A stretch of 64,000 nucleotides of DNA from Flavobacterium sp. HBTb2-11-1 (GTDB lineage: Bacteria > Bacteroidota > Bacteroidia > Flavobacteriales > Flavobacteriaceae), in assembly GCF_009826975.1 (NCBI RefSeq), contig NZ_WUMO01000003.1, positions 62,001 through 126,000 of the forward strand, given 5' to 3'. The position numbers and the translations under genes were made by a program. The notes under the pieces are model-generated. The model was not told the origin of the DNA, ran no database searches, and saw only the letters and a program-made list of their open reading frames with translations. Below, in pieces: positions 25,917-34,719 of this stretch (position 1 is its first letter; each line of letters starts with the position of its first letter).

Positions 25917-28900
25917 ATGAAGCAAAATGACTTTTTTTTCGGCCGACCACCGAAAAGCAATTCTTATTTATTTAAACAATTTTGTCTGGCAGTTTTATTC
26001 TTATTGCTGCCATTTCTTAAGACTCAGGCCCAATGTAATACGCTTGTCTGGTCTGATGAATTTAATGGCACTACGGTAGATTTGACCAAATGGCAAAGTA
26101 TCTCAGGAAATGGATGTCCGTCGCTTTGCGGATTTGGAAATGCTGAGGCACAGCGCTACGATCCCAATCAGGCAACAATTGTAAAAGAAGGAACAAACAG
26201 CTACTTAAATATTGAAGCAAAATATGCGCCGAGTTCGCAATTTCCTGATCAGCCGTATGCTTCTTCAAAACTAACTACCGAAGGAAAATATTCGCTTAAA
26301 TATGGAAGAGTAGAAGCGCGTATGAAACTTTCTAACGGAATGGGCGCTTGGCCAGCTTTTTGGATGTTGCCAGTAGGAGGAAACTGGCCTTTTACAGGAG
26401 AAATTGATATTATGGAAGCCAAACATAGAAACCCGAAATCTATAGATGGAACTATTCATTACGATGGCGGTGGCTATCAGTTTACAGGAAGAAGTTATAG
26501 TTCTCCAATTGATTTATCGGCTGATTTTCATGTGTATGCTGTAGAATGGGGTCCAAATATCATTAAATGGTTTGTTGATGATGTGTTATTTCACACTGCA
26601 ACCCCAAATACGACGGTAAATGGAGGATGGCCTTTTAATGACAACAATTTTTATATTATTCTGAATTTAGCAGTTGGAAGCTATGGAACGCCTTACACGA
26701 GAGTAAACGGTGCAGGAGTTGAGCCTATTCCTGCCGATTTCCCAGCAAAATTACAAGTCGATTATGTTCGTGTTTACGATGGGAGTTTTAAATATGCGGT
26801 AACAGGCGATAACAAAGTGTACCAAAATGAAACTAGTAAAACCTATTCTGTAAATGCAATTGCGGGGGCGACCTACAACTGGACTGTTCCAGCAGGAGCA
26901 ACAATTGCATCAGGACAGGGAACAAATTCGATTACTGTAAATTGGGGAACTTCTGGAGGAGATGTTTCTGTAGCGGCAACAGTTTCAGGCTGTAATGTCA
27001 ATACCTACAAACTGGCGGTTACAACCGAACCTGCCTTGCCAGTTGAAAAAATACATGAAGATTTTCAAAGCAATCGAAATGTATTGTATCCTGTAAAAAC
27101 TGGAGTTTTGACAGAAGCTGTTGCGAATCCTTCTGCAACTGGAATTAATACATCGGCTTTGGTTGGAAAATACGTTAGAAATTCAAGCGAATTGTATGAT
27201 GTTTTGAATATCAGAAATGTAACGATTACGAATGCGAACGATTATGTTTACGGAAGAAAAAGGCTTTCGTTTGATATTTATACTTCGGCTCCAGTTGGAA
27301 CAAAAATATCCATGCAGCTGGAAAATAGCAATGTAACCACTGCAACCAATTATCCGTTAGGGAGACATAGCGGTTTTAAAGCAACAACAACAGTTCAGAA
27401 CAAATGGGAAACCATTGAATTTGAGTTCGAAAAAGTAATCGATCCAAATACAAGTGCTTTGGCGATTAATAATGTAGTGATTCTTTTTGAATCAAATTCT
27501 AATTCTGGAGCAACGTATTATTTTGATAATTTGCTGACAAAAGCGGCGCCAGAAAAACCAATTGTAGCCACAGATGTTCTGCAAAACTATGATGGAGCCA
27601 ATAAAATCATAAAGGGAACTACAACTGGAACATATTCTGTTGTGGCAAATCCGGGTTCAAATTCGGTTAACTCTTCTGCAAATGTGGCAAGGTATGTTCG
27701 AAATGCATCAGAGCAATACGATGTACTTTTCTTTAATACACAAACTTCAATCGAAGATGCTGGTTTATTTAAAAATCAAACCAATAAAATTATGATTGAT
27801 GTGTATACAACAGCACCAATTGGTACGGTTGTAAGCATGAATTTTGAAAACAGCGCGACTTCGCTTCCAGCCAATTATCCGACAGGAAGAAATAGTAATT
27901 ATGTAGCCATTACAACCAAACAAAATCAATGGGAAACATTAACTTTCTATTATAATTCCAGTCCGGATGCTGGAACTTCAAACTTAGCTGTAAATCAAAT
28001 GGTTTTATTGTTTAATTCAGGTTCGTACACAAGCGATACCTATTATTTTGATAATATCAGAATTGGTTCGACTAAACTTCCAGATACTTTTACGCCAGGT
28101 GTGGTATATGAAGATTATCAAACGATTCACAATATTACTTTTAGAGATGCGATTGGGACTTATACGCCAAATACGGCAAATCCAAATGCAAGCGGCATTA
28201 ATACTTCCTCGAATGTTGGAAAATACGTTCGTAAGTCAACAGAATTGTATGATAATTTCTCATTCAATACGACTTTAAACAATATTGGAGATTTTAAAGC
28301 GGGAACAAAAAAATTCGCGATGGATGTTTACACTTCTGCGCCAGTAGGCTCTATTATTTCATGGCAGGCAGAAAGCAGCGCTTCGGTTCCGTCCAATTAT
28401 CCTGTTGGAAGACACAGTATTTATCAAGGAGTTGTAAAACAAAGCAACGCTTGGCATACCATTACTTTTACGTATGTAAGTACGCCAGATGCTTCGACGC
28501 CAGATAATGATGTTAACCGTTTTGTTTTCTTGTTTGAACCAGGAACTAATTCTGGAAACACTTATTATTTTGACAATTTAAGAGCTCTAAATTTAGTGTC
28601 TACAGAAACTCCAGCAGGATTGCCTTCGCCTTGGATTAGTACAGATTTAGGTGCTGTTACGCCAGCAGGAGAAGCGACACATTCTAATGGTACTTACACG
28701 ATCAAAGGAGCAGGAAATGATATTTGGGACACAAGCGATCAATTTCAGTTTGTAAATCAGTCTATAACTGGAGATGCCGAAATTATTGCTAAAGTTAATT
28801 CATTAACCAACACTAATACGTATGCAAAAGCAGGTGTAATGTTTCGTGAAACGCTTACAGCAACTTCAAAACATGCTATAACAGATGCAAGTGCTGCGGC

Positions 28901-29867
28901 AGGAATTGAGTTTTTAACTCGCGATACTACTTCGGGAGTAACAACTGCTACGGTTACAACAGGAGCTGCTCCAAAATGGGTTCGTTTGGTAAGATCAGGA
29001 AATGTATTTACTTCTTATGCTTCTGATAACGGAACTACATGGACACAAGTTGGAACGCCAAAAACAATTGCAATGGCGAACACAATTTATGTGGGAATGG
29101 CAGTTACCTCTCACGCTAACGGAACATTAGCAACAGGAGTTTTCAGCGATGTAACGGTTAGAAATATTACAGCAAACCCTAATGTGAATTTAGCTTTAGG
29201 AAAAACAGCAACAGCTTCTACAGAAGAAAATGTAACGCTTTCGGCTAGTAAAGCAACTGACGGAGATGGCGCAGCATCAAGATGGGCAAGCTCTTTTGCC
29301 AATGCTACAGAATGGATTTATGTTGATTTAGGAAGCAATTATACGCTTAACCGTGTCGTATTAAAATGGGAAGCGGCTTATGCAACGCAATACAAAGTGC
29401 AGTTGTCTGCAGATAATGTTTTCACAGAAAGCGAAACTATCAATACGCAAACAGCAAGCGATGGCGGAACTGATGATTTAGCAGTAAGCGGAACAGGAAG
29501 ATATCTGCGTATTTTATGTACAGCAAAAGCTTTGGCTCCTTACGGATATTCATTGTATGAAATTGAAGCTTACGGATCTTCATCAACAGCTAGAATGGCT
29601 TTGAATGTTGAAGAAGAACCTCAAACGGAAGAAGCTGTTTTTGCAGTATATCCAAATCCGACGAATAATTATGTTCAAGTTTCATCTCCTGATAACTTAG
29701 ACAATAAAGTCATTACCATTTATGACAACACAGGAACTTTGATTTTACAGAACAAACCTCAAGGAAATGAAAGCGTAATTGACGTAAGTAAACTTCGCAG
29801 AGGAATTTATATTCTAAACTTCAAATCAGATCAAAAAAGCTGGACTAAAAAGCTGATTAAGAAGTAA
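25917..29867 (+). CDS. GH16 beta-glucanase (laminarinase-like), multimodular, type IX secreted
   Basis: This 1316-residue secreted enzyme has a signal peptide ending near QAQ (residue 38). The GH16 domain covers about 40-285 with the catalytic motif GEIDIMEAKH (about 160-169, two catalytic Glu), so it should cleave beta-1,3- or mixed-linkage glucans. A PKD-like domain follows (about 290-370). Three tandem repeats of about 170 residues come next (about 377-545, 553-720, 729-895), each with a YVRxxxExYD motif and a YYFDN end, resembling carbohydrate-binding sandwiches. Then come a DUF1349/LamG-like domain (about 900-1090), an F5/8-type C (CBM32-like) domain (about 1091-1225) and a type IX sorting domain (VYPNPTNNYVQV ... 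KKLIKK). It heads the GH16-GH64-GH18 series. Confidence 0.93.
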   Translation: MKQNDFFFGRPPKSNSYLFKQFCLAVLFLLLPFLKTQAQCNTLVWSDEFNGTTVDLTKWQSISGNGCPSLCGFGNAEAQRYDPNQATIVKEGTNSYLNIEAKYAPSSQFPDQPYASSKLTTEGKYSLKYGRVEARMKLSNGMGAWPAFWMLPVGGNWPFTGEIDIMEAKHRNPKSIDGTIHYDGGGYQFTGRSYSSPIDLSADFHVYAVEWGPNIIKWFVDDVLFHTATPNTTVNGGWPFNDNNFYIILNLAVGSYGTPYTRVNGAGVEPIPADFPAKLQVDYVRVYDGSFKYAVTGDNKVYQNETSKTYSVNAIAGATYNWTVPAGATIASGQGTNSITVNWGTSGGDVSVAATVSGCNVNTYKLAVTTEPALPVEKIHEDFQSNRNVLYPVKTGVLTEAVANPSATGINTSALVGKYVRNSSELYDVLNIRNVTITNANDYVYGRKRLSFDIYTSAPVGTKISMQLENSNVTTATNYPLGRHSGFKATTTVQNKWETIEFEFEKVIDPNTSALAINNVVILFESNSNSGATYYFDNLLTKAAPEKPIVATDVLQNYDGANKIIKGTTTGTYSVVANPGSNSVNSSANVARYVRNASEQYDVLFFNTQTSIEDAGLFKNQTNKIMIDVYTTAPIGTVVSMNFENSATSLPANYPTGRNSNYVAITTKQNQWETLTFYYNSSPDAGTSNLAVNQMVLLFNSGSYTSDTYYFDNIRIGSTKLPDTFTPGVVYEDYQTIHNITFRDAIGTYTPNTANPNASGINTSSNVGKYVRKSTELYDNFSFNTTLNNIGDFKAGTKKFAMDVYTSAPVGSIISWQAESSASVPSNYPVGRHSIYQGVVKQSNAWHTITFTYVSTPDASTPDNDVNRFVFLFEPGTNSGNTYYFDNLRALNLVSTETPAGLPSPWISTDLGAVTPAGEATHSNGTYTIKGAGNDIWDTSDQFQFVNQSITGDAEIIAKVNSLTNTNTYAKAGVMFRETLTATSKHAITDASAAAGIEFLTRDTTSGVTTATVTTGAAPKWVRLVRSGNVFTSYASDNGTTWTQVGTPKTIAMANTIYVGMAVTSHANGTLATGVFSDVTVRNITANPNVNLALGKTATASTEENVTLSASKATDGDGAASRWASSFANATEWIYVDLGSNYTLNRVVLKWEAAYATQYKVQLSADNVFTESETINTQTASDGGTDDLAVSGTGRYLRILCTAKALAPYGYSLYEIEAYGSSSTARMALNVEEEPQTEEAVFAVYPNPTNNYVQVSSPDNLDNKVITIYDNTGTLILQNKPQGNESVIDVSKLRRGIYILNFKSDQKSWTKKLIKK

Positions 29868-29874
29868 TTTTTTA

Positions 29875-29922
29875 AATCCGTTGGGTGCAATTTAAAGAAA
29901 TACCAATTGCACCTAACGGATT
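29875..29922 (+). terminator. Hairpin between the GH16 and GH64 genes
   Basis: Arms at 29875-29892 and 29905-29922 pair over 18 bp with one wobble (AATCCGTTGGGTGCAATT and its complement). There is no strong T-run (ATTTAG follows), so it may act as an mRNA 3'-end stabiliser or partial terminator. Confidence 0.55.
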
Positions 29923-29988
29923 ATTTAGTCATTAATTTGAAAATGGCTTTGGTTTAAAATCTATTTATTAATCTCAAATTATTTAAAT

Positions 29989-32640
29989 ATGAAAAAAATT
30001 AGACTTCAAAGATTTTCTTTATTGACAGCACTCTTTTTAGTGTTTTCAAGCCTGACGCATGCTCAAGGGCCTGTGCCATTTACAATCAGTAATAATTCCA
30101 CTTTCGCAGACAGCGATCTTTATGTGGCCATTGTCGGAATCGACTATACCACAGGAAACCATGTTTGGGTAAATGCCAAAACAAGTCAGGTTCTACCAAT
30201 GAATGCTTCTTACAATACCGTTACAGGACCAACTTATGGTGGAAATACAGGTCCAGGACAAAACTCAAAATATGCAGCCTGTTTTACCAAGCTAAGTGAA
30301 ATTCCAAACAAAACTTTCACATTACCTTTAATTGCGGGATGTCGAGTTTTTATTTCTAAAGGCTCTCAATTGTATTTTTACTTTTTCGGTGCCAGCGGAG
30401 CGCCTTCGGGGTATGCTTCGCCAAATCCGCAGAATGCTACAGATCCAAATCAGGGAATTTTGTATGAAATGATCGAATTGACCAATAATCAATACGGTTT
30501 CTTCGGAAATCCAACAAGGGTAGATTCATACAAATATCCAATGGGATTGGAGTTGTTTGGCGCTAACGGATATCAAAAGAAAGTAGGCGATTTGAAAAAA
30601 CACGCCGATATTGTTGCCGCTTTTAAAGCGAATGTTCCAGCAGAATTTCAAGGTTGTGTAAACGATGCAACAGGAGAAATTACTGCTCCGTCAAAAACTT
30701 CAGCTTATGCTGAAGGATCGGGCCCATACGCCAATTATTTAAAATCGTATATCGACGCGATTTGGAACAAATACAAAAATGAAGATTTAATATTTTATGC
30801 AGGAGATGCCGGAGTTTTTAAAGGAAGAGTTATTGGAGAACAACTGGAAATGGTTGGGCAATCTGGAGCTTTTGTTGGAAGAACTGGACGCGTTCAAAAT
30901 CGACCAACGACTCAGGAAGCTCTTGAAGGAAAAGGTGTTTTGGACAGGAGATTGGTTGACGGAGATCTGGATTTAGTAATTCAAGCTCAATTAACGGCTG
31001 CGATCAACCGTCATGTGGTAAACACTACAACGGCAAATCCGGGACAGCAGAATTGGTACGATGCATCAAAATATTATCAAACAAACCCAACCAATCATTA
31101 TTCTAAATTTTGGCATTTGCCAGGAATTAATATCGATAATTTAGCTTACGGTTTTGCTTATGATGATGTTGCCGATCAATCGCCATCGCTTCATTCGCCA
31201 CAGCCGACAAAAGTTATCGCTACGTTTGGAGGTTATTATGGACTTACAACGCCTTCGGTTCCAGCATCGACAGATGTAATCACAGTTTATAAAGATTGCA
31301 ATTATACAGGATTCTCAGGCGGATTAACAATTGGAGATTATAATCTGGCTCGTTTGAATTCGTTAGGAGTTTTAAATGATGATATTTCTTCACTTAAAAT
31401 CACTCAAGGTTATCAGGCGATTTTATATCAAGACGATAATTTTGGAGGGGCTTCAACCGTAATCAATTCTGATAATTCTTGTTTGAATACGACTTGGAAT
31501 GATAAAGTGAGTTCTATTAGAGTTATAGCAAACGGAACGGCAACTTTAGGAAATCAGACTTTCTTTCTTCAAAACAGAAACAGTGGTTTATACATGGATG
31601 TTTGGAATTCTAGCATGTCAAACGGAGCAGGAATCAATCAAGGCGCTTTGAATTCTGGAAACAATCAGAAATTTACTTTTACGCATTTAGGAGACGGAAT
31701 GTATAAAATCATTGCGAACCATAGCGGTATGTCAATGGATATCAATAATTTTAATAAGGCCAATGGTGCAAGAGTAGAGCAGTATCCGTATAACGCCACA
31801 ACAAATCAGCAGTTTATTTTAGTTTCTACTGGAGATGGCTATTATAAAATTGTTGCCCGTCATAGCGGAAGAATTGTTGAGGTTGCAGGAGCAAGTACAG
31901 CTTCTGGCGCAATTGTTCAGCAGTGGGATAATAACAACCAAACTTGCGGACAATGGAAATTAGTTCCCGCAACAAGTTCACAAACTTCAGTATTGATTCA
32001 AGCAGAAGATTATTCAGCGATGAGCGGTATTCAAGTCGAAGCAACTACAGATACAGGCGGCGGTTCAAATGTTGGTTATACAGAAACTGGAGACTGGTTA
32101 GCGTATAACAATATTAATTTCCCAACAACAGGATCTTATTTAATTGAATACCGAGTAGCAAGCGCAGTTACAGGTGGAAGATTATCTTCTGATTTGAATG
32201 CAGGAGCAATTGTTTTAGGAAATGTTGATATTCCGAATACAGGGGGTTGGCAAAATTGGCAGACTGTTTCGCAAACCGTAAATGTAAACGCAGGAACGTA
32301 TAATTTCGGAATCTACATTCAGAATACGGGAATGAATATTAACTGGATTAAAATTACAAAAGTGGCAGGAACAGCTAGAATGGCGGCAGCTGAAACAATA
32401 GAAGAACCAGAAGAAACGGTTTTAAATGTTTATCCAAGTCCAGTAGAAAATACTCTTTTTGTTACCACAGATCTTTCTGGAGAAACTGCAAAAATTGTGG
32501 ATTCTCAAACTGGAACTACTTTGTCTTCACAAAAAATAACCAACAATAGTTTTGATGTTTCGCATCTTAGAAAAGGAATCTATTTTATAGTTTTTGAGAA
32601 AGATGGTAAGCAAACCATCAAGCGATTCATAAAGAAATAG
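29989..32640 (+). CDS. GH64 beta-1,3-glucanase with beta/gamma-crystallin, lectin and CBM6 modules, type IX secreted
   Basis: This 883-residue protein has a signal peptide (to about 25, THAQ). The first 400 residues have the GH64 thaumatin-like features: VPFTISNNSTFADSDLYVAIVG, QLYFYFFGASGAPSGY, TRVDSYKYPMGLELFG, FYAGDAG and NPTNHYSKFWHLPGINID. The family releases laminaripentaose from beta-1,3-glucan. A beta/gamma-crystallin domain follows (about 427-515) with two calcium-site motifs, NDDISS and NDKVSS. Then come a ricin-type beta-trefoil (about 520-665), a CBM6 (about 669-795) and a type IX sorting domain (YPSPVENTLFV ... KRFIKK). The gene is cotranscribed or co-regulated with GH16 and GH18, and its CBM6 is nearly the same as that of GH18. 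Confidence 0.9.
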   Translation: MKKIRLQRFSLLTALFLVFSSLTHAQGPVPFTISNNSTFADSDLYVAIVGIDYTTGNHVWVNAKTSQVLPMNASYNTVTGPTYGGNTGPGQNSKYAACFTKLSEIPNKTFTLPLIAGCRVFISKGSQLYFYFFGASGAPSGYASPNPQNATDPNQGILYEMIELTNNQYGFFGNPTRVDSYKYPMGLELFGANGYQKKVGDLKKHADIVAAFKANVPAEFQGCVNDATGEITAPSKTSAYAEGSGPYANYLKSYIDAIWNKYKNEDLIFYAGDAGVFKGRVIGEQLEMVGQSGAFVGRTGRVQNRPTTQEALEGKGVLDRRLVDGDLDLVIQAQLTAAINRHVVNTTTANPGQQNWYDASKYYQTNPTNHYSKFWHLPGINIDNLAYGFAYDDVADQSPSLHSPQPTKVIATFGGYYGLTTPSVPASTDVITVYKDCNYTGFSGGLTIGDYNLARLNSLGVLNDDISSLKITQGYQAILYQDDNFGGASTVINSDNSCLNTTWNDKVSSIRVIANGTATLGNQTFFLQNRNSGLYMDVWNSSMSNGAGINQGALNSGNNQKFTFTHLGDGMYKIIANHSGMSMDINNFNKANGARVEQYPYNATTNQQFILVSTGDGYYKIVARHSGRIVEVAGASTASGAIVQQWDNNNQTCGQWKLVPATSSQTSVLIQAEDYSAMSGIQVEATTDTGGGSNVGYTETGDWLAYNNINFPTTGSYLIEYRVASAVTGGRLSSDLNAGAIVLGNVDIPNTGGWQNWQTVSQTVNVNAGTYNFGIYIQNTGMNINWIKITKVAGTARMAAAETIEEPEETVLNVYPSPVENTLFVTTDLSGETAKIVDSQTGTTLSSQKITNNSFDVSHLRKGIYFIVFEKDGKQTIKRFIKK

Positions 32641-32816
32641 TTTTAAAAAGTGATCTCAGGCTTTAGATTTAGATCATAATTTACGTAGTGTTAGTTCTAC
32701 GGTATTAGATTATAAATCAAATCAAAAAATCTAAAGTCTGAAATCTTAAATCAAAATATATAACTCAAATAACCGTCCCATGTTTACGAGTTTATTAATC
32801 TATTAAAACAATTATT
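32641..32816. repeat. Inverted repeat between the GH64 and GH18 genes
   Basis: AGGCTTTAGATTTAGAT (about 32668-32684) is complemented by AAAATCTAAAGTCT (about 32727-32740), with an inner TACGTAGTG/CTACGGTA pair. It is a processing or attenuating hairpin candidate. No gene is seen. Confidence 0.45.
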
Positions 32817-34442
32817 ATGAAAAACAATTACCGAAGAATGCTGCAGAAATGCATGATTATTTTAGTGTTGGGGGCTTTTAATTTAGTTTCGGCCCAAAAG
32901 AAAGTAATAGCTTATGTTCCGAACTGGATTGATTTGAATGCCTTTTCAAGTACGATTCAGTACAGTAAATTGACGCATATTAATATTGCATTCGAAAATC
33001 CTGATGCAAATGGTTATTTAAGCTTTAATTCAGGAAGTAATGCCATTATCAATGCGGCGCATGCCCAAAACGTTAAAGTTTTTGTATCGCTAGGAGGAGG
33101 TTCTGTTTCAGAAGGCGGACCAATTCGCGATAATTATTTTAATTTAATAACGCCAGCCAATAGAACGGCTTTTATCCAGAAAATCTACGATTATGTAGTG
33201 GCTCACAATTTTGATGGAGTAGACGTTGATTTGGAAGGTCCAGCAATTAACGGAGATTACGGCGGATTTGTAATCGCTTTGGCTAATAAATTGCATGCCA
33301 ATGGCAAATTGATTTCAGCAGCGCTTTCAGAAGGATATGGTGGTGCCAATGTACCTTCATCTACTTTTGCGGCTTACGACTGGATCAACATTATGGCTTA
33401 TGATGCAACTGGGCCTTGGGCGCCAAACAATCCGGGTCAGCATTCTCCTTACAGCATGGCAGTAAACCAATTTAATTACTGGACAGGAAGAGGATTACCA
33501 GCAAGTAAAGCTATTATTGGACTTCCGTTTTATGGCTACGGTTTTGGCGCTTCTGCCAATCAGGGAATTTCTTATGCGAATATCGTAGCGCAATATCCAG
33601 GAGCTGAAAATCTAGATCAGGTAGGAAATACGATTTATTATAACGGAATTCCAACCATCAAACAAAAAACAACTTTTGCTATTCAGAATGCGGGAGGAGT
33701 TATGATTTGGGAATTGTCTCAAGATGCAACAGGAACAAAATCTTTGTTGAATGCCATTAATCAGGTAATTACTGGAGGTACTTCTCCAGGAACAGGAACT
33801 TTAATTCAAGCCGAAAATTACAATACGATGAGTGGGGTTCAAACCGAAGCAACAACTGATACAGGTGGAGGTTTAAACGTTGGATATTGCGATACAGGAG
33901 ACTGGATGGCGTATTACAATATTAATTTTCCAACTTCTGGTTCATATCAAATAGAATATCGCGTTTCAAGTGCGGTTACAGGCGGTAGATTATCATCTGA
34001 TTTAAATGCAGGAACGATTCAGCTTGGTGCCATAAATGTTCCAAATACAGGAGGATGGCAAAATTGGCAGACGATTACGCAAACCGTAAACGTAAATGCA
34101 GGAACGTATAATTTTGGAATCTATGTTCAAAATACTGGTTTTAATATCAACTGGTTTAGAATAACAAAATCGGGTTCAACGGCAAGAACAGCTGCGCCAA
34201 CTACAGAACAATCAATTGCAAGTTTGGAAGTTTATCCAAATCCAACTGAAAGCCAGCTTTTCTTTAGTACAGAGGTTTCTGGCGGAAATGTAAATGTCAT
34301 CAACACAGAAGGCGGAGCAACTGTTTTCTCTCAAACTGTAAACAATAACAGTATTGATGTTTCTACTTTAAAAACAGGAATTTATCTAATTTCAGTTGAG
34401 AAAAACGGAATCAAAACGGTAAGACGTTTTATTAAAAAATAA
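32817..34442 (+). CDS. GH18 chitinase-like glycosidase with CBM6, type IX secreted
   Basis: This 541-residue protein has a signal peptide (to about 26, VSAQ). The GH18 domain (about 28-320) has the substrate-assisted motif FDGVDVDLEG (about 131-140, DxxDxDxE with catalytic Glu), the SLGGGS strand, INIMAYDATGPW and a final VMIWELSQD. The family cleaves chitin or related N-acetylglucosamine polymers. A CBM6 (about 329-450, with GDWMAYYNINFP) and a type IX sorting domain (VYPNPTESQLFF ... RRFIKK) follow. Beside the beta-1,3-glucanases it suggests joint attack on fungal walls, where both polymers occur; that is inference. Confidence 0.92.
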   Translation: MKNNYRRMLQKCMIILVLGAFNLVSAQKKVIAYVPNWIDLNAFSSTIQYSKLTHINIAFENPDANGYLSFNSGSNAIINAAHAQNVKVFVSLGGGSVSEGGPIRDNYFNLITPANRTAFIQKIYDYVVAHNFDGVDVDLEGPAINGDYGGFVIALANKLHANGKLISAALSEGYGGANVPSSTFAAYDWINIMAYDATGPWAPNNPGQHSPYSMAVNQFNYWTGRGLPASKAIIGLPFYGYGFGASANQGISYANIVAQYPGAENLDQVGNTIYYNGIPTIKQKTTFAIQNAGGVMIWELSQDATGTKSLLNAINQVITGGTSPGTGTLIQAENYNTMSGVQTEATTDTGGGLNVGYCDTGDWMAYYNINFPTSGSYQIEYRVSSAVTGGRLSSDLNAGTIQLGAINVPNTGGWQNWQTITQTVNVNAGTYNFGIYVQNTGFNINWFRITKSGSTARTAAPTTEQSIASLEVYPNPTESQLFFSTEVSGGNVNVINTEGGATVFSQTVNNNSIDVSTLKTGIYLISVEKNGIKTVRRFIKK

Positions 34443-34501
34443 TACTAACCCATTTGCCATAATGGTTTTAGATACATTAAATTTTAGGTTTTAATGTGAT
34501 A

Positions 34502-34530
34502 AAGGCTGTCAGAAATGATAGCCTTTTGTT
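34502..34530 (+). terminator. Terminator after the GH18 gene
   Basis: The stem AAGGCTGTCA pairs with TGATAGCCTT around a GAAA-type loop, followed by TTTGTTT. It closes the GH16-GH64-GH18 segment. Confidence 0.8.
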
Positions 34531-34553
34531 TAACCATAATAGTCTTTTTTTAA

Positions 34554-34707
34554 ACCGCAAAGCACGCAAAGGTTTACGCAAAGAGCGCAAAGTTTTTTTA
34601 AGTTAAATTTTATAAAATAAAAAGTTCGCAAAGTTTTGAGTTTAGCTTTGCGAACTTTGCGTTTTTATAAGTTTACAGAGATAAAAAATCTTTGCGTGCT
34701 TTGCGGT
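34554..34707. repeat. Nested GCAAAG inverted repeats between convergent genes
   Basis: Outer arms ACCGCAAAGCACGCAAAG (34554-34571) and its exact complement (34690-34707) enclose inner arms AAAGTTCGCAAAG (34621-34633) and CTTTGCGAACTTT (34646-34658). Both flanking genes end here, so the structure may stop or protect both messages. Confidence 0.75.
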
Positions 34708-34719
34708 AAAAAAAAAGAA

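Noticed and set aside
25721..25960. 79-residue minus-strand frame upstream of and overlapping the GH16 start
   Set aside because: It overlaps the GH16 signal peptide region and the direct repeats, without a recognisable protein pattern.
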